Of a stretch of 64,000 nucleotides of DNA, positions 42,736 to 52,181 are shown piece after piece. The position numbers were made by a program, and so were the translations under genes. Position 1 is the stretch's first letter; each line of letters opens with the position of its first letter. Source of the DNA: Rhodocollybia butyracea (lineage: Eukaryota; Basidiomycota; Agaricomycetes; Agaricales; Omphalotaceae); the NCBI GenBank assembly GCA_015501585.1, contig JADNRY010000144.1, positions 95,362 through 159,361 of the forward strand. The letters run 5' to 3'. The notes under the pieces were generated by a model. That model was not told the DNA's origin and searched no databases. It saw only the letters and a list, made by a program, of their open reading frames with translations.

Positions 42736-43942
42736 AGTTACTTTTGCAGTTTGAGCATACATGTTTGTAATTGCAAGTTTCGGCTGTATTTGGGCACTTT
42801 TTGTCATTGAACCGTCTACATGGGTCTCTTCGACGGTTGTTGGACTGTTTCGTACTCCCAGCTTTGCTCGATAGGGGTTCGCTAGTCCACGATGGAGCTT
42901 GGAGCCAGAGGAGAGATAGGTCTGTGAAGGCACCATGGTCGGAGAGTAAGTGACAGCGTCTTTGTGAGACGCGGAGTCTAACGGCCTTGTCGTAGTTGAG
43001 AACTCGACCATGGTTTCCCGTGGGGAGAGAAGCAAAGAGTTGGGAAATGTAGTCTCTGTAGGATCGGAGTTCATCACCACGGTGGGGGAGCACGTACTCG
43101 ACAGCTCTTGCATATTTATCAAAGGTGATGGACCATTCGCCGTGAGTTGATATGATTCGTTTGGGGATGTGACTCCCAAACCTGAACTCGATATCGCCGA
43201 CCTTTTGACTTTGCTTGTCATCGAGGGAAGTTGCGTGGATGCTTGAAAAGATGTGATCAAATTTGGCTGGTTTTCCTCTGATGAGGTCATCCCAATCCTC
43301 GAAACTAAAGGCGGGACAGTCAGGTTGAGCGATGATTGATGATCGTACGGTCCTAGGATCTCGGGAAAAATTCTCGAGTGCAAGTCGGGTTTTCTCCAGG
43401 ACTGGAGATAGTTGGGGGACATTGGAACGGGATGTCCAGGCAAAGGTACTGACGTCAACCTTGCGACGAGGGGCAGATTCTGCACCATCGGATTCTGATT
43501 CGGAGTCAGACCCGACAGATTCTTCATCTCTGAGGGGCCGTTTCCGATTCTGTGAAGTAAATTGGGCTTCACCCTCATTGTGAGATTGCCCGATTTCAGC
43601 AGCCTTCTGTCTCTGTGCCTCCATGACATCGAGGAGGCTGAAGTAGAATGAGAGTGTCTGAGCAAGGGCGTTTTGGTCAAGTTTTTCTGGGATGAGAGCT
43701 CTTTGAATGTTGAAAAAGGCATCAAACTTGGTGATATCGCCATCTTCAAAACGTTTGGTGAACTCAACACATTGTCGTGAGACCTCAGGAGAGAGGGGTA
43801 AGGTGGAAGATTCGACATTCCCAAGTGAAGAGGTTGATCCTGATGCAGTATGGATGGTGTTTGAGCCAGTCGCTGTTCGAGTGTCACCTGCAACGGGGAC
43901 ATCCCCAGAAGCGGGTTTTGAGGTGTTGGTTCCATCAGACAT
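42698..43942 (-). CDS. Gag-like protein of the Ngaro-like element
   Basis: 414 codons from ATG 43942, open throughout. The N-terminal 70 residues are Thr/Ser/Gly-rich. A helical region follows (FTKRFEDGDITKFDAFFNIQ), then an acidic patch (DSESESDGAES), a central domain, and a C-terminal Cys/His cluster (CRRFNDKKC, TCNYKHVCSNC, SHGRADC) consistent with a CCCH plus CCHC-like nucleic-acid-binding tail. It probably packages the element RNA. The end overlaps the RT frame, as in many retroelements. The same region is also open in a second minus frame for about 400 codons. Confidence 0.75.
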   Translation of the reverse strand: MSDGTNTSKPASGDVPVAGDTRTATGSNTIHTASGSTSSLGNVESSTLPLSPEVSRQCVEFTKRFEDGDITKFDAFFNIQRALIPEKLDQNALAQTLSFYFSLLDVMEAQRQKAAEIGQSHNEGEAQFTSQNRKRPLRDEESVGSDSESESDGAESAPRRKVDVSTFAWTSRSNVPQLSPVLEKTRLALENFSRDPRTVRSSIIAQPDCPAFSFEDWDDLIRGKPAKFDHIFSSIHATSLDDKQSQKVGDIEFRFGSHIPKRIISTHGEWSITFDKYARAVEYVLPHRGDELRSYRDYISQLFASLPTGNHGRVLNYDKAVRLRVSQRRCHLLSDHGAFTDLSLLWLQAPSWTSEPLSSKAGSTKQSNNRRRDPCRRFNDKKCPNTAETCNYKHVCSNCKSNSHGRADCTARTN

Positions 43943-44349
43943 AGAGTTGAATGAAATGATGTTTTTTATAAAAAGATATAGCGAATTTTATATGAACCAA
44001 ACAGCAAAGAGAGCACATGGACAAGTTAAACACGAGAAAACTTATACCAGAGCTATGAACATACCTGAGAGCGAACACGGACAAGTTAGACAAGGGAAAA
44101 CTTGTAGCGCTACCGTGGCTCTCAGGTCTTTACTAAATAGGAGTAAATAAAATGAGACAAATGGAATGAGACAAAAAGATGGCTGGAGCCGCAGGGTACG
44201 GGACCCGGTGCTCGAACCGATGGAAAGGAGAACGGGGTCTGAGTCGCGCAGGGCGTACACTGACCATCGGTGAGTGTATGGGGGATGATGTATGAATTAT
44301 CATCACTTACCTTGATGATTAGATTCTTGTAAATAAATCTTTAAAACGC
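43943..44349 (+). repeat. Split repeat B1
   Basis: Matches 44481-44880: TTTTATAA..TAGCGAA, ACCAGAGCTATG.ACATACCTG, AGAGCGAACACGGACAAGTT, ending CTTTAAAACGC. It contains two short sub-units around GGACAAGTTA.ACA..GAAAACTT. Confidence 0.85.
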
Positions 44350-44480
44350 AACTAATCAGCGAGGCGCCGTTTCGTTTATTCGAGCACGTTAGGCAGACAC
44401 GGGAGTCACCCTGTATCAGCGATGACTCCCTGAATTCGGATTGGAGAGTGAACTAGGGACATAGTTACATGAACGTAGAT
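44350..44480 (+). repeat. Split repeat A2
   Basis: Begins AACTAATCAGCGAGGCGCCG immediately after B1 and matches A1 through GTGAAC at 44453. Confidence 0.85.
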
Positions 44481-44880
44481 GAATAGAAGTATTTTATAAG
44501 GGCAAGTGGAGGGAGGGTAGCGAAAACTTCTATGAACTAAACGGCTGAGAGAGCATATGGATAAGTTAGACAGAGGAAAACTTTATACCAGAGCTATGTA
44601 CATACCTGAGAGCGAACACGGACAAGTTAGACAGTGGAAAACTTGTAATGCTACCGTGGCTCTCAAGTATTTATAGGAGTAAGTGAAATATAAAAATGAA
44701 TGAGAGACAAAAAAGGGGCCGGAACCGGGGTACGGGACCCAGTACTCAAACCGATGGAAAGGAGAGCGGGGTCTGAGTCGCGCGGAGCGTACACTGACCA
44801 TCGGTGAGTGGAAGGAAGATGATGTATATATCATCACTTACCTCGATGATTAGACTCTTGTAAATAAATCTTTAAAACGC
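44481..44880 (+). repeat. Split repeat B2
   Basis: Second copy of B. Its end (CTTTAAAACGC) at 44880 is the outer right border of the element. Confidence 0.85.
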
Positions 44881-45167
44881 GATAAAGTAGGATTTGTGAC
44901 ATTGCTCACCCATTCTGTGTTACACAGAGCCATACATAGGCTCAGGTAGTGAGTTGCTGAGATACTTATCTTGGCCAAACATACAAGATTATACAAAGTC
45001 GATATCTTCTCACTTTTATCTTGCTCTTAAACTGGCACATTCACCTGAGCAATAAGTATACTATTGAGTGCTACATACTTACTTACTCTGTATCAGTCTG
45101 TGGGCCTACTGAACATTGACATAGCTTTATGTACAAAATACTGGCCCCTCGATTCACTTTATAAAGG
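44881..45167. other. Spacer between the Ngaro-like element and repeat R
   Basis: Nothing recognised. Confidence 0.4.
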
Positions 45168-45353
45168 ATTATCTGCCAATCTAAGAAGGGTACATTGACT
45201 AGGCCTTACCGGATATAGCGCGCGCGCGTGGAAATGAAGGCGAGCGTGTAGACTCGTGCCATTTGGTCAGAGACTCTGCTTCCAGAGAAAGCTGGCTGAC
45301 TGTTGATCGCATCAACATCTGGAAGCGGGGAACGAGCCTAGCGAGCGCGGACC
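45168..45353 (-). repeat. Repeat R, copy a (left part, split by copia 2)
   Basis: Matches 50475-50660. It is cut at GCGCGGACC by copia 2 and resumes at 50393 after a GGACC duplication. Confidence 0.88.
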
Positions 45354-45707
45354 TGTAAACTAATTAATACGATATCCCAGGACACGTCAAGTGAATCAAC
45401 TCGTATTAGAGTTACTCGTACCTGTAAACTAATTAATACGATATCTAAGTAGGTACGAGGATTAGTAAAGTAGAAAGTTAATAAAGGATAAGTACGCACC
45501 CCAGGACACGTCAAGTGAATCAACTGGGGTGCAACATCGAAATATTCTAAGTTATATACTGTGAGGCGGTAAAGAAATATAGCGAAGGAAAATAATGGAA
45601 GAAATATGAAGATCTCGAAGGAATAAAGAAAACGAATGGCCTATACCTTATCCCTATCCTTATTCCGGGGCATACGAGATAGCGGGACTCCATCCCGGAT
45701 CCCGACA
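45354..45707 (-). repeat. LTR of copia 2 (3' LTR in element orientation)
   Basis: 354 bp. Minus-strand ends are TGTCGGGATCC..GTTTACA. It holds internal duplications: TGTAAACTAATTAATACGAT occurs twice, and CCAGGACACGTCAAGTGAAT twice. Confidence 0.95.
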
Positions 45708-45717
45708 CTCCCCTAGT
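45708..45717 (-). promoter_or_regulatory. Polypurine tract of copia 2
   Basis: On the minus strand ACTAGGGGAG precedes TGTCGGG of the 3' LTR. Confidence 0.75.
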
Positions 45718-47455
45718 CCTGCTTATCGTCGTCCTCCATGCCCAGCATTCCCACTATCTTCCTGTGAAGGGTCGTTCCCAAAGGCTTCGTCAGAATATCG
45801 GCCAAATTCTCCTCGGATGGGACGTAATGGATTTTAACCTCCCCTTTCTCCACAAGATCTCGAAGGAAGTGATAGCGAATGTCGATGTGCTTCACGCGTT
45901 GATGAAAGCGAGGATTTTCTGATATAGCGATGGCACTTTTGTTGTCCGCATAGAGATCAGAGGGAAGCTCCGGAGGGTAACCGATTTCCGACATAAAACT
46001 ATGAATCCATTTCGCTTGTTGTGCCCCCTTCCCATATGCAATGTACTCGGATTCCGTCGTCGATATTGATACTACATCTTGCCTTTTCGACATCCAAAAT
46101 ACCGGACCCCCAGCAAGCATAGTGAGAACCCCCGATACTGAACGGCGTGTATCCACACAAGCGGCATGATTCGCGTCTCCGTAGGTGCGAGGCTTAAGAC
46201 CATCCTTCAGCCGTCGAAAGGTGATACCGAGATGCTTTGTCCCTACAATGTACCTCAACAAGTGAACCAACGCGTGCCAGTGAGGCACTCCTGGGTCGTG
46301 AGTGAACCTAGACAAATCATTTGTCTCGAAAGCCATGTCAGGGCGACACGCTCCTTGTCCGAATTGAACACCCCCTAAGATTTCCGCGTAGGGCTTATCT
46401 TGCATGAAGTGACGGTCTTCCTCGGTTTTTGGGGATTGTTCCTTTGATAGCGTGAGGCCGGGAGGATAAGGAGTGGATTTCGGTTTGAGATCTTGCATTC
46501 CATACTTCGTAAGAAGTTGGTCCCAGTAAGCTGGCATCGATAATGTCGCTGTCCCGGCCTCTCGGTTGTGTACGAGCCTCATACCCAAGGCGAACTGCAC
46601 AGTATCAGTCTCTTTTATCCTATACTTTTCCCCAATCTCCTCTTTGGCCCTGACCATTTCCTCCTTTGATGAGGAACCCCCCAATGTGTCGTCAGTATAC
46701 GTCCCAGTCATCGTCTCCCCTGAAGCCAACCTCCTAGTCCTCACACATTGGTCTGCTTGTGAACGAGTATACCCAAGTTCCCGATACGTGCCATCTAGCT
46801 GTTTCCACCAGTTCCTACCTGCTTGCATCGATCCGTATAGAGATTTCTTCATGCGCATGACTTTTCCGGACCCTCGTCCCTCGAAGCCTTCAGGAGGGCG
46901 TACGTACATTTCTTCCTTCATCTCCGCATTGAGATAGGCCGAGGCAAAGTCGATTTGCCAGATGAAGTATCCCAAGGAAACCCACACGGCTATAAGGATT
47001 CTGAGGGATTCGAGTCTAAGAACTGCCGCAAATACCTCAAAGAAGTCAACCCCCTCGACCTGCTTGCCCCCATTGACCACTAGCCTCGCTTTCTCATCTA
47101 CAATGTCGCCCGACCCGTTCAACTTGTGCGCAAATACCCAGAGTGGATTCAGGATGGTAGCTCCAGGTGGCGGGTCCTGTAATTCACCAAAGACGTCAAA
47201 CTCTTTCATCCGCTGGATTTCCTTCTGGATCGCCGGCATCCAACGTTTCGGGTCCTCCATTGCCTTTGCATAGTTCTTTGGTACTGGCGGAAGTCCAACC
47301 GCAGAGAAAGCCGCGTTGAATGTCGAGTCTAATTCGGTTGGGAGATTTTCAGCTAGGCTTGCGAAGTTTGCACGAGGGCGTTTGGAGGCCGTGGCCCAGT
47401 CTTGTCCTGTGTCGCTGCTGTCACGCTCTCGGTCCTCGAATTCTCTGCTGGCCAC
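45713..47455 (-). CDS. Copia 2 reverse transcriptase and RNase H
   Basis: 580 codons, open to its natural stop next to the polypurine tract. RT motifs in order: NPLWVFAHKLNGSGDIVDEK, ARLVVNGGKQVEGVDFFE, IWQIDFASAYLNAEM (first Asp), KKSLYGSMQAGRNWW, TGTYTDDTLGGSS (active site, about residue 254), FALGMRLV. RNase H has TYGDANHAACVDTRRSVSG, STTESEYIAYGKGAQQAKW, LYADNKSAIAIS and VKHIDIRYHFLRD. It is the C-terminal part of the polyprotein, separated from integrase by a frameshift. The ATG at 47455 is probably not a true start. Confidence 0.9.
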   Translation of the reverse strand: MASREFEDRERDSSDTGQDWATASKRPRANFASLAENLPTELDSTFNAAFSAVGLPPVPKNYAKAMEDPKRWMPAIQKEIQRMKEFDVFGELQDPPPGATILNPLWVFAHKLNGSGDIVDEKARLVVNGGKQVEGVDFFEVFAAVLRLESLRILIAVWVSLGYFIWQIDFASAYLNAEMKEEMYVRPPEGFEGRGSGKVMRMKKSLYGSMQAGRNWWKQLDGTYRELGYTRSQADQCVRTRRLASGETMTGTYTDDTLGGSSSKEEMVRAKEEIGEKYRIKETDTVQFALGMRLVHNREAGTATLSMPAYWDQLLTKYGMQDLKPKSTPYPPGLTLSKEQSPKTEEDRHFMQDKPYAEILGGVQFGQGACRPDMAFETNDLSRFTHDPGVPHWHALVHLLRYIVGTKHLGITFRRLKDGLKPRTYGDANHAACVDTRRSVSGVLTMLAGGPVFWMSKRQDVVSISTTESEYIAYGKGAQQAKWIHSFMSEIGYPPELPSDLYADNKSAIAISENPRFHQRVKHIDIRYHFLRDLVEKGEVKIHYVPSEENLADILTKPLGTTLHRKIVGMLGMEDDDKQD

Positions 47456-48522
47456 AGCAATTGCTGAAGGGTTTCTATTACGAAGAGAGCGGCGGAGTAT
47501 AGGGCCGGTTGTTCCTGAGAAGTCTTGGCGGGAATAATCGGAGTTTCGGCGCCAATAGGTTCGATCACTTCTTCTTCGACATCAGCTGGTGTCAGGGCTG
47601 CGGCGTTGTTGAGTTCGTTGTCGAGTTCGCCGCCGTCTCCCAACCCGTCATCTCTCTCCCCTCCAGCTGGTGGCAAGATATTTGGAACACGCTCGTCGAA
47701 GGAAACATCTCTGCTTGCAATAACTCTCCCTGTGGACAAGTACAACAAGTAGACTCCCCTCTCGCCATATCCGACCATTCGCCCAGCAACTGCTCTTGGA
47801 TCCAACTTTCCCGGTTCTCCATTCACAATCGTCGCCCAAGCCATAACTCCCCAGGGTCGTAGGTGAGCAACGTCCATTCGCTGTTTGTACCAAAGCTGAG
47901 CCGGAATCTTGAATCCAGTCCTAGCTGCCGGTAACAGATTTTCTGTGTATACGATGTAGGCGCATGCATAAGTCCAGAGGTATGGAGGGAGGCCGGATTC
48001 GACGAGAATAGTGCGGACATGGTCAAATGTTACGCCGTGCTTGCGCTCAGCTACCCCGTTAGCTGCCGACGAATATGCAGGAGTTACCTCGAGCTTAATC
48101 CCGTTCTTCTCCGCCCATTTCTGCCACACTTCCCCAGTGAACTCCTTTCCCCCATCGACACGTACGGCCAGTAGTCTTTCACCCGTCTCGTTCTCCGCCA
48201 GTGCCTTATACTTGGTCACCGCAGCTAGTGTGGATGTCGCCTCCTTATTTGGCAGGTAATAGTCCTTCGTCATTGCCGAATGACCGTCGATAATGGGCAT
48301 TGAATAGTAGAACCCTCCCAGAGAACGAGTCCTCATCGGGCCTGTCAAGTCAATATGGATTCTCTCCAGCAATCTCGATTCCACCACTGTTTTCCCATCG
48401 AAAGGTCGTCTTTTCGCCTGTCCAATGTGACATGGACCACAATCCGAGGTTCGTCTCAGTTCCCCAGCCACTTTCAGACCATCCACTAAGCCTTTGTCCA
48501 AAGCCATCTTGATTCTAGTCAT
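47353..48522 (-). CDS. Copia 2 integrase
   Basis: 389 codons. A zinc-binding remnant (SDCGPCHIGQAKR) precedes the catalytic core: HIDLTGPMRTRS (Asp), VRVDGGKEFTGEVW (Asp), NGVAERKHGVTF (Glu). An integrase tail with LRPWGVMAWATIVN and GRMVGYGERGVYLLY follows, then a variable linker. It would insert cDNA with 5-bp staggering, matching the GGACC duplication. Separated from gag-protease by one frameshift: EGWHRRFGHAG lies in the alternative frame just before 48522. Confidence 0.88.
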   Translation of the reverse strand: MTRIKMALDKGLVDGLKVAGELRRTSDCGPCHIGQAKRRPFDGKTVVESRLLERIHIDLTGPMRTRSLGGFYYSMPIIDGHSAMTKDYYLPNKEATSTLAAVTKYKALAENETGERLLAVRVDGGKEFTGEVWQKWAEKNGIKLEVTPAYSSAANGVAERKHGVTFDHVRTILVESGLPPYLWTYACAYIVYTENLLPAARTGFKIPAQLWYKQRMDVAHLRPWGVMAWATIVNGEPGKLDPRAVAGRMVGYGERGVYLLYLSTGRVIASRDVSFDERVPNILPPAGGERDDGLGDGGELDNELNNAAALTPADVEEEVIEPIGAETPIIPAKTSQEQPALYSAALFVIETLQQLLWPAENSRTESVTAATQDKTGPRPPNALVQTSQA

Positions 48523-49951
48523 CCCGGCGTGTCCAAACCGGCGATGCCACCCTTCCCAATTCTACTGGCTTATCGAGCGATCGTACCCCCAATGCAGTAC
48601 TCACAGCATCCTTCTCTCGTAGCTGGTATAGACCTCCGGAACCGTATCCTGTCAGGAAGTGTACTCCCTCAGGCGAGAAAAACTTTGCCTCCCCTTTTCC
48701 AAATATCACGGTTAATCCCTTGGCGTCCAATTTTGAAATAGAGATCAAGTCTGATGAGACTTTCGGTGCATGAAGAGCATTTTCGAACGTAACCACCATG
48801 GTAGATCCATCATCTCGTACGAAGGTCTTCTTGGCGCGCCCGTAGCCGATGACTTCTAGCGTAGTTGAGCTCTCCGAAGACCGACTGACACGGTAACATG
48901 GCGTGTAGATCACAAAATCTGATCTATCCCTGAAGAAATGGTCTGTGGCACCTGAATCGGCAAAAGTCTCCCCAACTGGCTTATTCTCCGTAACTGAGAG
49001 TGCAGCGTAGTGTTGCGTAGGTTCTCCTATGGCAGCTGTCGCGTTTGCCGATGACGTTGCATTGGCCTGTCCCTGTTCTTTCTTTCCTCGCCACCAAGCT
49101 GGGTATTGCCCCTCTTTCCCACCTCCCTTCCTGAAACACTCCTCAGCCAGATGACCCATCCTCATACAGTTTGAGCATTTCTTCTCAGGATGCCTCGGAG
49201 ACGACCCCTGCTTCTCGAGGTGCTCGATACGATTCTGGAGTGCTGCAATCAGATTCGCTTGAGGGAGGTTCCCGCCTGAGACAGCTACATCTGGGCGGTT
49301 GCTGCTCCTCGAGTGTTGGTATGTGATATGCTGAATGATAGTGGAAGGGGAGGCGAAAGTAGTAGGGTTGGCCATGATGTTCTGCATGATGGTGTCGAAG
49401 GCAACAGTAGGGAATGCAGCCAGGATTATTTCACGGAATACGGTGTCTGATACGTCGTTCCCAGCGTCCATCGCTTCCTTTCGGAGTTCACGGAACGTTT
49501 TGAAGAACCCATCGAGGGTTTCATTGTCGCGGAAGATGTGGTTTCGAAGTCGGCGCATAGCGTGAGTCTTGCGCATGTCGTCTGTTTTGCCGAATTCATT
49601 TGTCAGATAGGCCATGACTTCGGTGGCTGTTTTGTTGTCCACGTCTGGTACCATCGAGGGTAAATCTGACACGTAAGCTTCAATCATCCCCTTCGCTCGG
49701 TCATTCCTAAACATCCATTCCCCTATCGATGGGATTGTAGAGTATACCGGAGTAGGAGCGGATTCTGGAGCTCCAGGGGTCAAGGCTGGCTTCAAGATCG
49801 ACCCATCTGTATAACCAATAATACCTTGGCTCCTAAGGGCGGTCTTTATCTTTCTTTCGATAGGTGCCCACGCCAGGCGTACACCTCCATCGAACTTTTG
49901 GTCTTCGGGGACTTCGGGGATAGGCGGTGGGATCGCGCCGTTACTAGCCAT
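48515..49951 (-). CDS. Copia 2 gag and protease
   Basis: 478 codons from ATG 49951. Gag has the copia-type capsid fold region (IPSIGEWMFRNDRAKGMIEA, DGFFKTFRELRKEAMDAG). The CCHC knuckle CSNCMRMGHLAEEC is near residue 260. The protease motif ETFADSGATDHFF is near 330, followed by NALHAPKVSSDLISISKL. The frame is lost at its end (ASPVWTRRDD) by a one-base shift relative to the GAG-pre-integrase sequence. Confidence 0.9.
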   Translation of the reverse strand: MASNGAIPPPIPEVPEDQKFDGGVRLAWAPIERKIKTALRSQGIIGYTDGSILKPALTPGAPESAPTPVYSTIPSIGEWMFRNDRAKGMIEAYVSDLPSMVPDVDNKTATEVMAYLTNEFGKTDDMRKTHAMRRLRNHIFRDNETLDGFFKTFRELRKEAMDAGNDVSDTVFREIILAAFPTVAFDTIMQNIMANPTTFASPSTIIQHITYQHSRSSNRPDVAVSGGNLPQANLIAALQNRIEHLEKQGSSPRHPEKKCSNCMRMGHLAEECFRKGGGKEGQYPAWWRGKKEQGQANATSSANATAAIGEPTQHYAALSVTENKPVGETFADSGATDHFFRDRSDFVIYTPCYRVSRSSESSTTLEVIGYGRAKKTFVRDDGSTMVVTFENALHAPKVSSDLISISKLDAKGLTVIFGKGEAKFFSPEGVHFLTGYGSGGLYQLREKDAVSTALGVRSLDKPVELGRVASPVWTRRDD

Positions 49952-50025
49952 TTTGTATATCGGGTAAGTCTTTTGTTTTCGGTTTGGTGTTATCAGTGAT
50001 TTTCGTTATTAATTTAGCAGGAGGC

Positions 50026-50038
50026 GGGGCCCATAACC
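50026..50038 (-). promoter_or_regulatory. Primer-binding site of copia 2
   Basis: Minus strand GGTTATGGGCCCC directly follows the 5' LTR. It is the copia-type half-tRNA site complementary to the initiator methionine tRNA anticodon region. Confidence 0.75.
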
Positions 50039-50392
50039 TGTAAACTAATTAATACGATATCCCAGGACACGTCAAGTGAATCAACTCGTATTAGAGTTAC
50101 TCGTACCTGTAAACTAATTAATACGATATCTAAGTAGGTACGAGGATTAGTAAAGTAGAAAGTTAATAAAGGATAAGTACGCACCCCAGGACACGTCAAG
50201 TGAATCAACTGGGGTGCAACATCGAAATATTCTAAGTTATATACTGTGAGGCGGTAAAGAAATATAGCGAAGGAAAATAATGGAAGAAATATGAAGATCT
50301 CGAAGGAATAAAGAAAACGAATGGCCTATACCTTATCCCTATCCTTATTCCGGGGCATACGAGATAGCGGGACTCCATCCCGGATCCCGACA
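50039..50392 (-). repeat. LTR of copia 2 (5' LTR in element orientation)
   Basis: 354 bp, same length and apparently the same sequence as 45354-45707. Confidence 0.95.
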
Positions 50393-50474
50393 GGACCAAA
50401 CCATATGAAAATCGCGCAAATCACATAAAAATCGCAAACAGGGTTTTGTCCACAATCGAACAGCATAAGCGCCT
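50393..50474 (-). repeat. Repeat R, copy a (right part)
   Basis: Completes copy a after copia 2. It ends AACAGCATAAGCGCCT and runs directly into copy b. Confidence 0.85.
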
Positions 50475-50739
50475 ATTATCTGCCAATCTAAGAAGGGTAC
50501 ATTGACTAGGCCTTACCGGATATAGCGCGCGCGCGTGGAAATGAAGGCGAGCGTGTAGACTCGTGCCATTTGGTCAGAGACTCTGCTTCCAGAGAAAGCT
50601 GGCTGACTGTTGATCGCATCAACATCTGGAAGCGGGGAACGAGCCTAGCGAGCGCGGACCAAACCATATGAAAATCGCGCAAATCACATAAAAATCGCAA
50701 ACAGGGTTTTGTCCACAATCGAACAGCATAAGCGCCTAT
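50475..50739 (-). repeat. Repeat R, copy b (intact, about 265 bp)
   Basis: Head-to-tail with copy a and nearly identical to it. Contains an alternating CG run (GCGCGCGCGC, 50525-50534) and, on minus, an open 78-codon frame without recognised domain. Confidence 0.85.
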
Positions 50740-51955
50740 CACTTTCTCGCCGTTTGCTTTCCCGTACGCTCAACAATGGCCGACGCCTACTGAGCTCGCT
50801 ATCGCCTCGGTCCATCTGTCCACACTTGTAAAAATGAACTGACCTCTCACTGACTCACATCAACAATCGTGTCCTGATTCTACTAGTACCACGCCAGTGC
50901 CTCGAAGCCCTCGCGAGTCGCGACTGTATCTTCAAGCTCATCTATTCGGGTTGTCATTATCTCGGATATATATGATGCGCTGTATGCGCCGTGGGTTTAG
51001 CTCCTCTTTCTCTTCGTGTACGCGCTAGCTGAGTTTCACAGATACCCCAACGCCTGTCATATAAGGAAAAGGTTGATATCGTCAAAAGCAAATTGGGAGG
51101 AACGAGTGAAAGGGTGCTGGGAGAGGTGAGGGAGGGTTGCGATTTGTAATTGCGACTACTCATCAGCGATTGAAAATTTGTGGAGGTCGAGCTTGCTGTA
51201 TAGTAGTGTATACCGTGGCGGTGTGGACCCCTGCAACGGAGTATATCCATATCAATATATCGATTTTTTTAATACTCTACGATTCGGTCCTTATAACAAG
51301 CGACTCGTGGATCGCACCATTCTGCCGGTTCAGTCCCCCCCGCTCAAATCACAGCTTACAGGTCGATCTGCATTCCTCTTGCAACACAGTTCTCGCTTCA
51401 GCCTGATATCGGGTTGCACCGGGTTTATTTCCACCTCGATGGACTGTAAACTATTGCAGATGATCGCTGCGTTGAGTGTATGTTACAACGTGAGTACTTG
51501 CTCACGGATCTGGTTTTTTTTTTATATATGCTTTGCTAGGTAGTAGGTAGAGACAAACGAGGCAGATGACCATGGTATGTTCGCACTAACAAAATGACTG
51601 GGGGCCAATGGAAAGAGGTTGACGACTTCGGGGACGCACCTGACCCATTGCCTAAGGGAGCAGCGGAGGTCCTTCCAAGTATTATACGGGGCGATTGTTC
51701 CCGATTGAAGAAGCACCAGTTGTTGGTTGAGCAAACAGGGGCAACCGGGTAGTGGCTCGTCCGTCATAGTGCAACCGGCTAAGAAGTCTAAAATGCATGG
51801 CGAGACGACAATATCTAATGTCACCAAGGCCTCTGCCACGAAGGAGCCTTCTGAGAAGGTGGATTCAAAGCCGGAGCAGGCTCCCTAACCATTAATGTAG
51901 TCCGTGATCATTCCAAGAACAGCGCTCGTTTGTAACTGTGTTTAGTAACATTATC
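50740..51955. other. Region without a convincing gene
   Basis: Short frames only. A plus-strand stretch near 51594-51700 (TGGQWKEVDDFGDAPDPLPK) is protein-like, and another near 51792-51888 ends SEKVDSKPEQAP before TAA. They may be relics of one small gene but lack a recognisable family. Confidence 0.3.
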
Positions 51956-51959
51956 CATC

Positions 51960-52020
51960 GAGTCCTTCCCAACATACCCATCTCCTGTGCAAACATCTTT
52001 GTCGGCACTATATCTGTCCT
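51960..52020 (-). pseudogene. Third fragment of the transporter-remnant tail
   Basis: Minus strand reads VPTKMFAQEMGMLGRTRW, matching the tail of the remnants at 37.7 kb and 1.4 kb. Only about 55 bp are alignable. Confidence 0.35.
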
Positions 52021-52181
52021 ACACACCATACTACACTCTCATAGTACCATCCAAGTTGCCCTGTCAACTTGCTGATTTGGATAAGATTTGGATAAATAAG
52101 TTGTAAATAAGTCTGTGGTGGGAGAGAGAACAGTAGGAACTCGGGATAGTCATGGAAATCGCCAAGTAGCATTCATTTTCG

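Larger units (their letters stand above)
39728..44880 (-). mobile_element. DIRS-order (Ngaro-like) tyrosine-recombinase retrotransposon
   Basis: Gag-like, RT/RNase H and tyrosine recombinase genes lie in that order on the minus strand, with no LTRs and no DDE integrase. Split direct repeats are visible on the plus strand: A1 (39728 to about 39870), genes, B1 (about 43943-44349), A2 (44350 to about 44480), B2 (about 44481-44880). The A2-B2 join reproduces the A1 end joined to the B1 start, as expected for a circular DNA intermediate. RT is frame-broken; gag and recombinase are open. Such elements integrate by recombinase without target duplication, and none is seen. Confidence 0.88.
45354..50392 (-). 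mobile_element. Copia element 2 (Ty1/copia), young insertion
   Basis: 354-bp LTRs, identical as far as I can compare, are flanked by a perfect GGACC duplication (45349-45353, 50393-50397). In minus orientation: LTR, PBS GGTTATGGGCCCC, gag-protease, integrase, RT-RNase H, polypurine tract, LTR. Coding is complete except for two frameshifts (near 48515-48530 and near 47400-47460). The order and the YTDD active site identify Ty1/copia. Confidence 0.95.

Noticed and set aside
44195..44265. tRNA-like stretch (GGTTCGAGCACC read on minus) in split repeats B1 and B2
   Set aside because: The T-loop-like motif is present but acceptor, D and anticodon stems do not form; it is simply repeat sequence conserved between B1 and B2.
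47509..48512. Several plus-strand frames of 70-117 codons
   Set aside because: All are shadows of copia 2 integrase on the minus strand.
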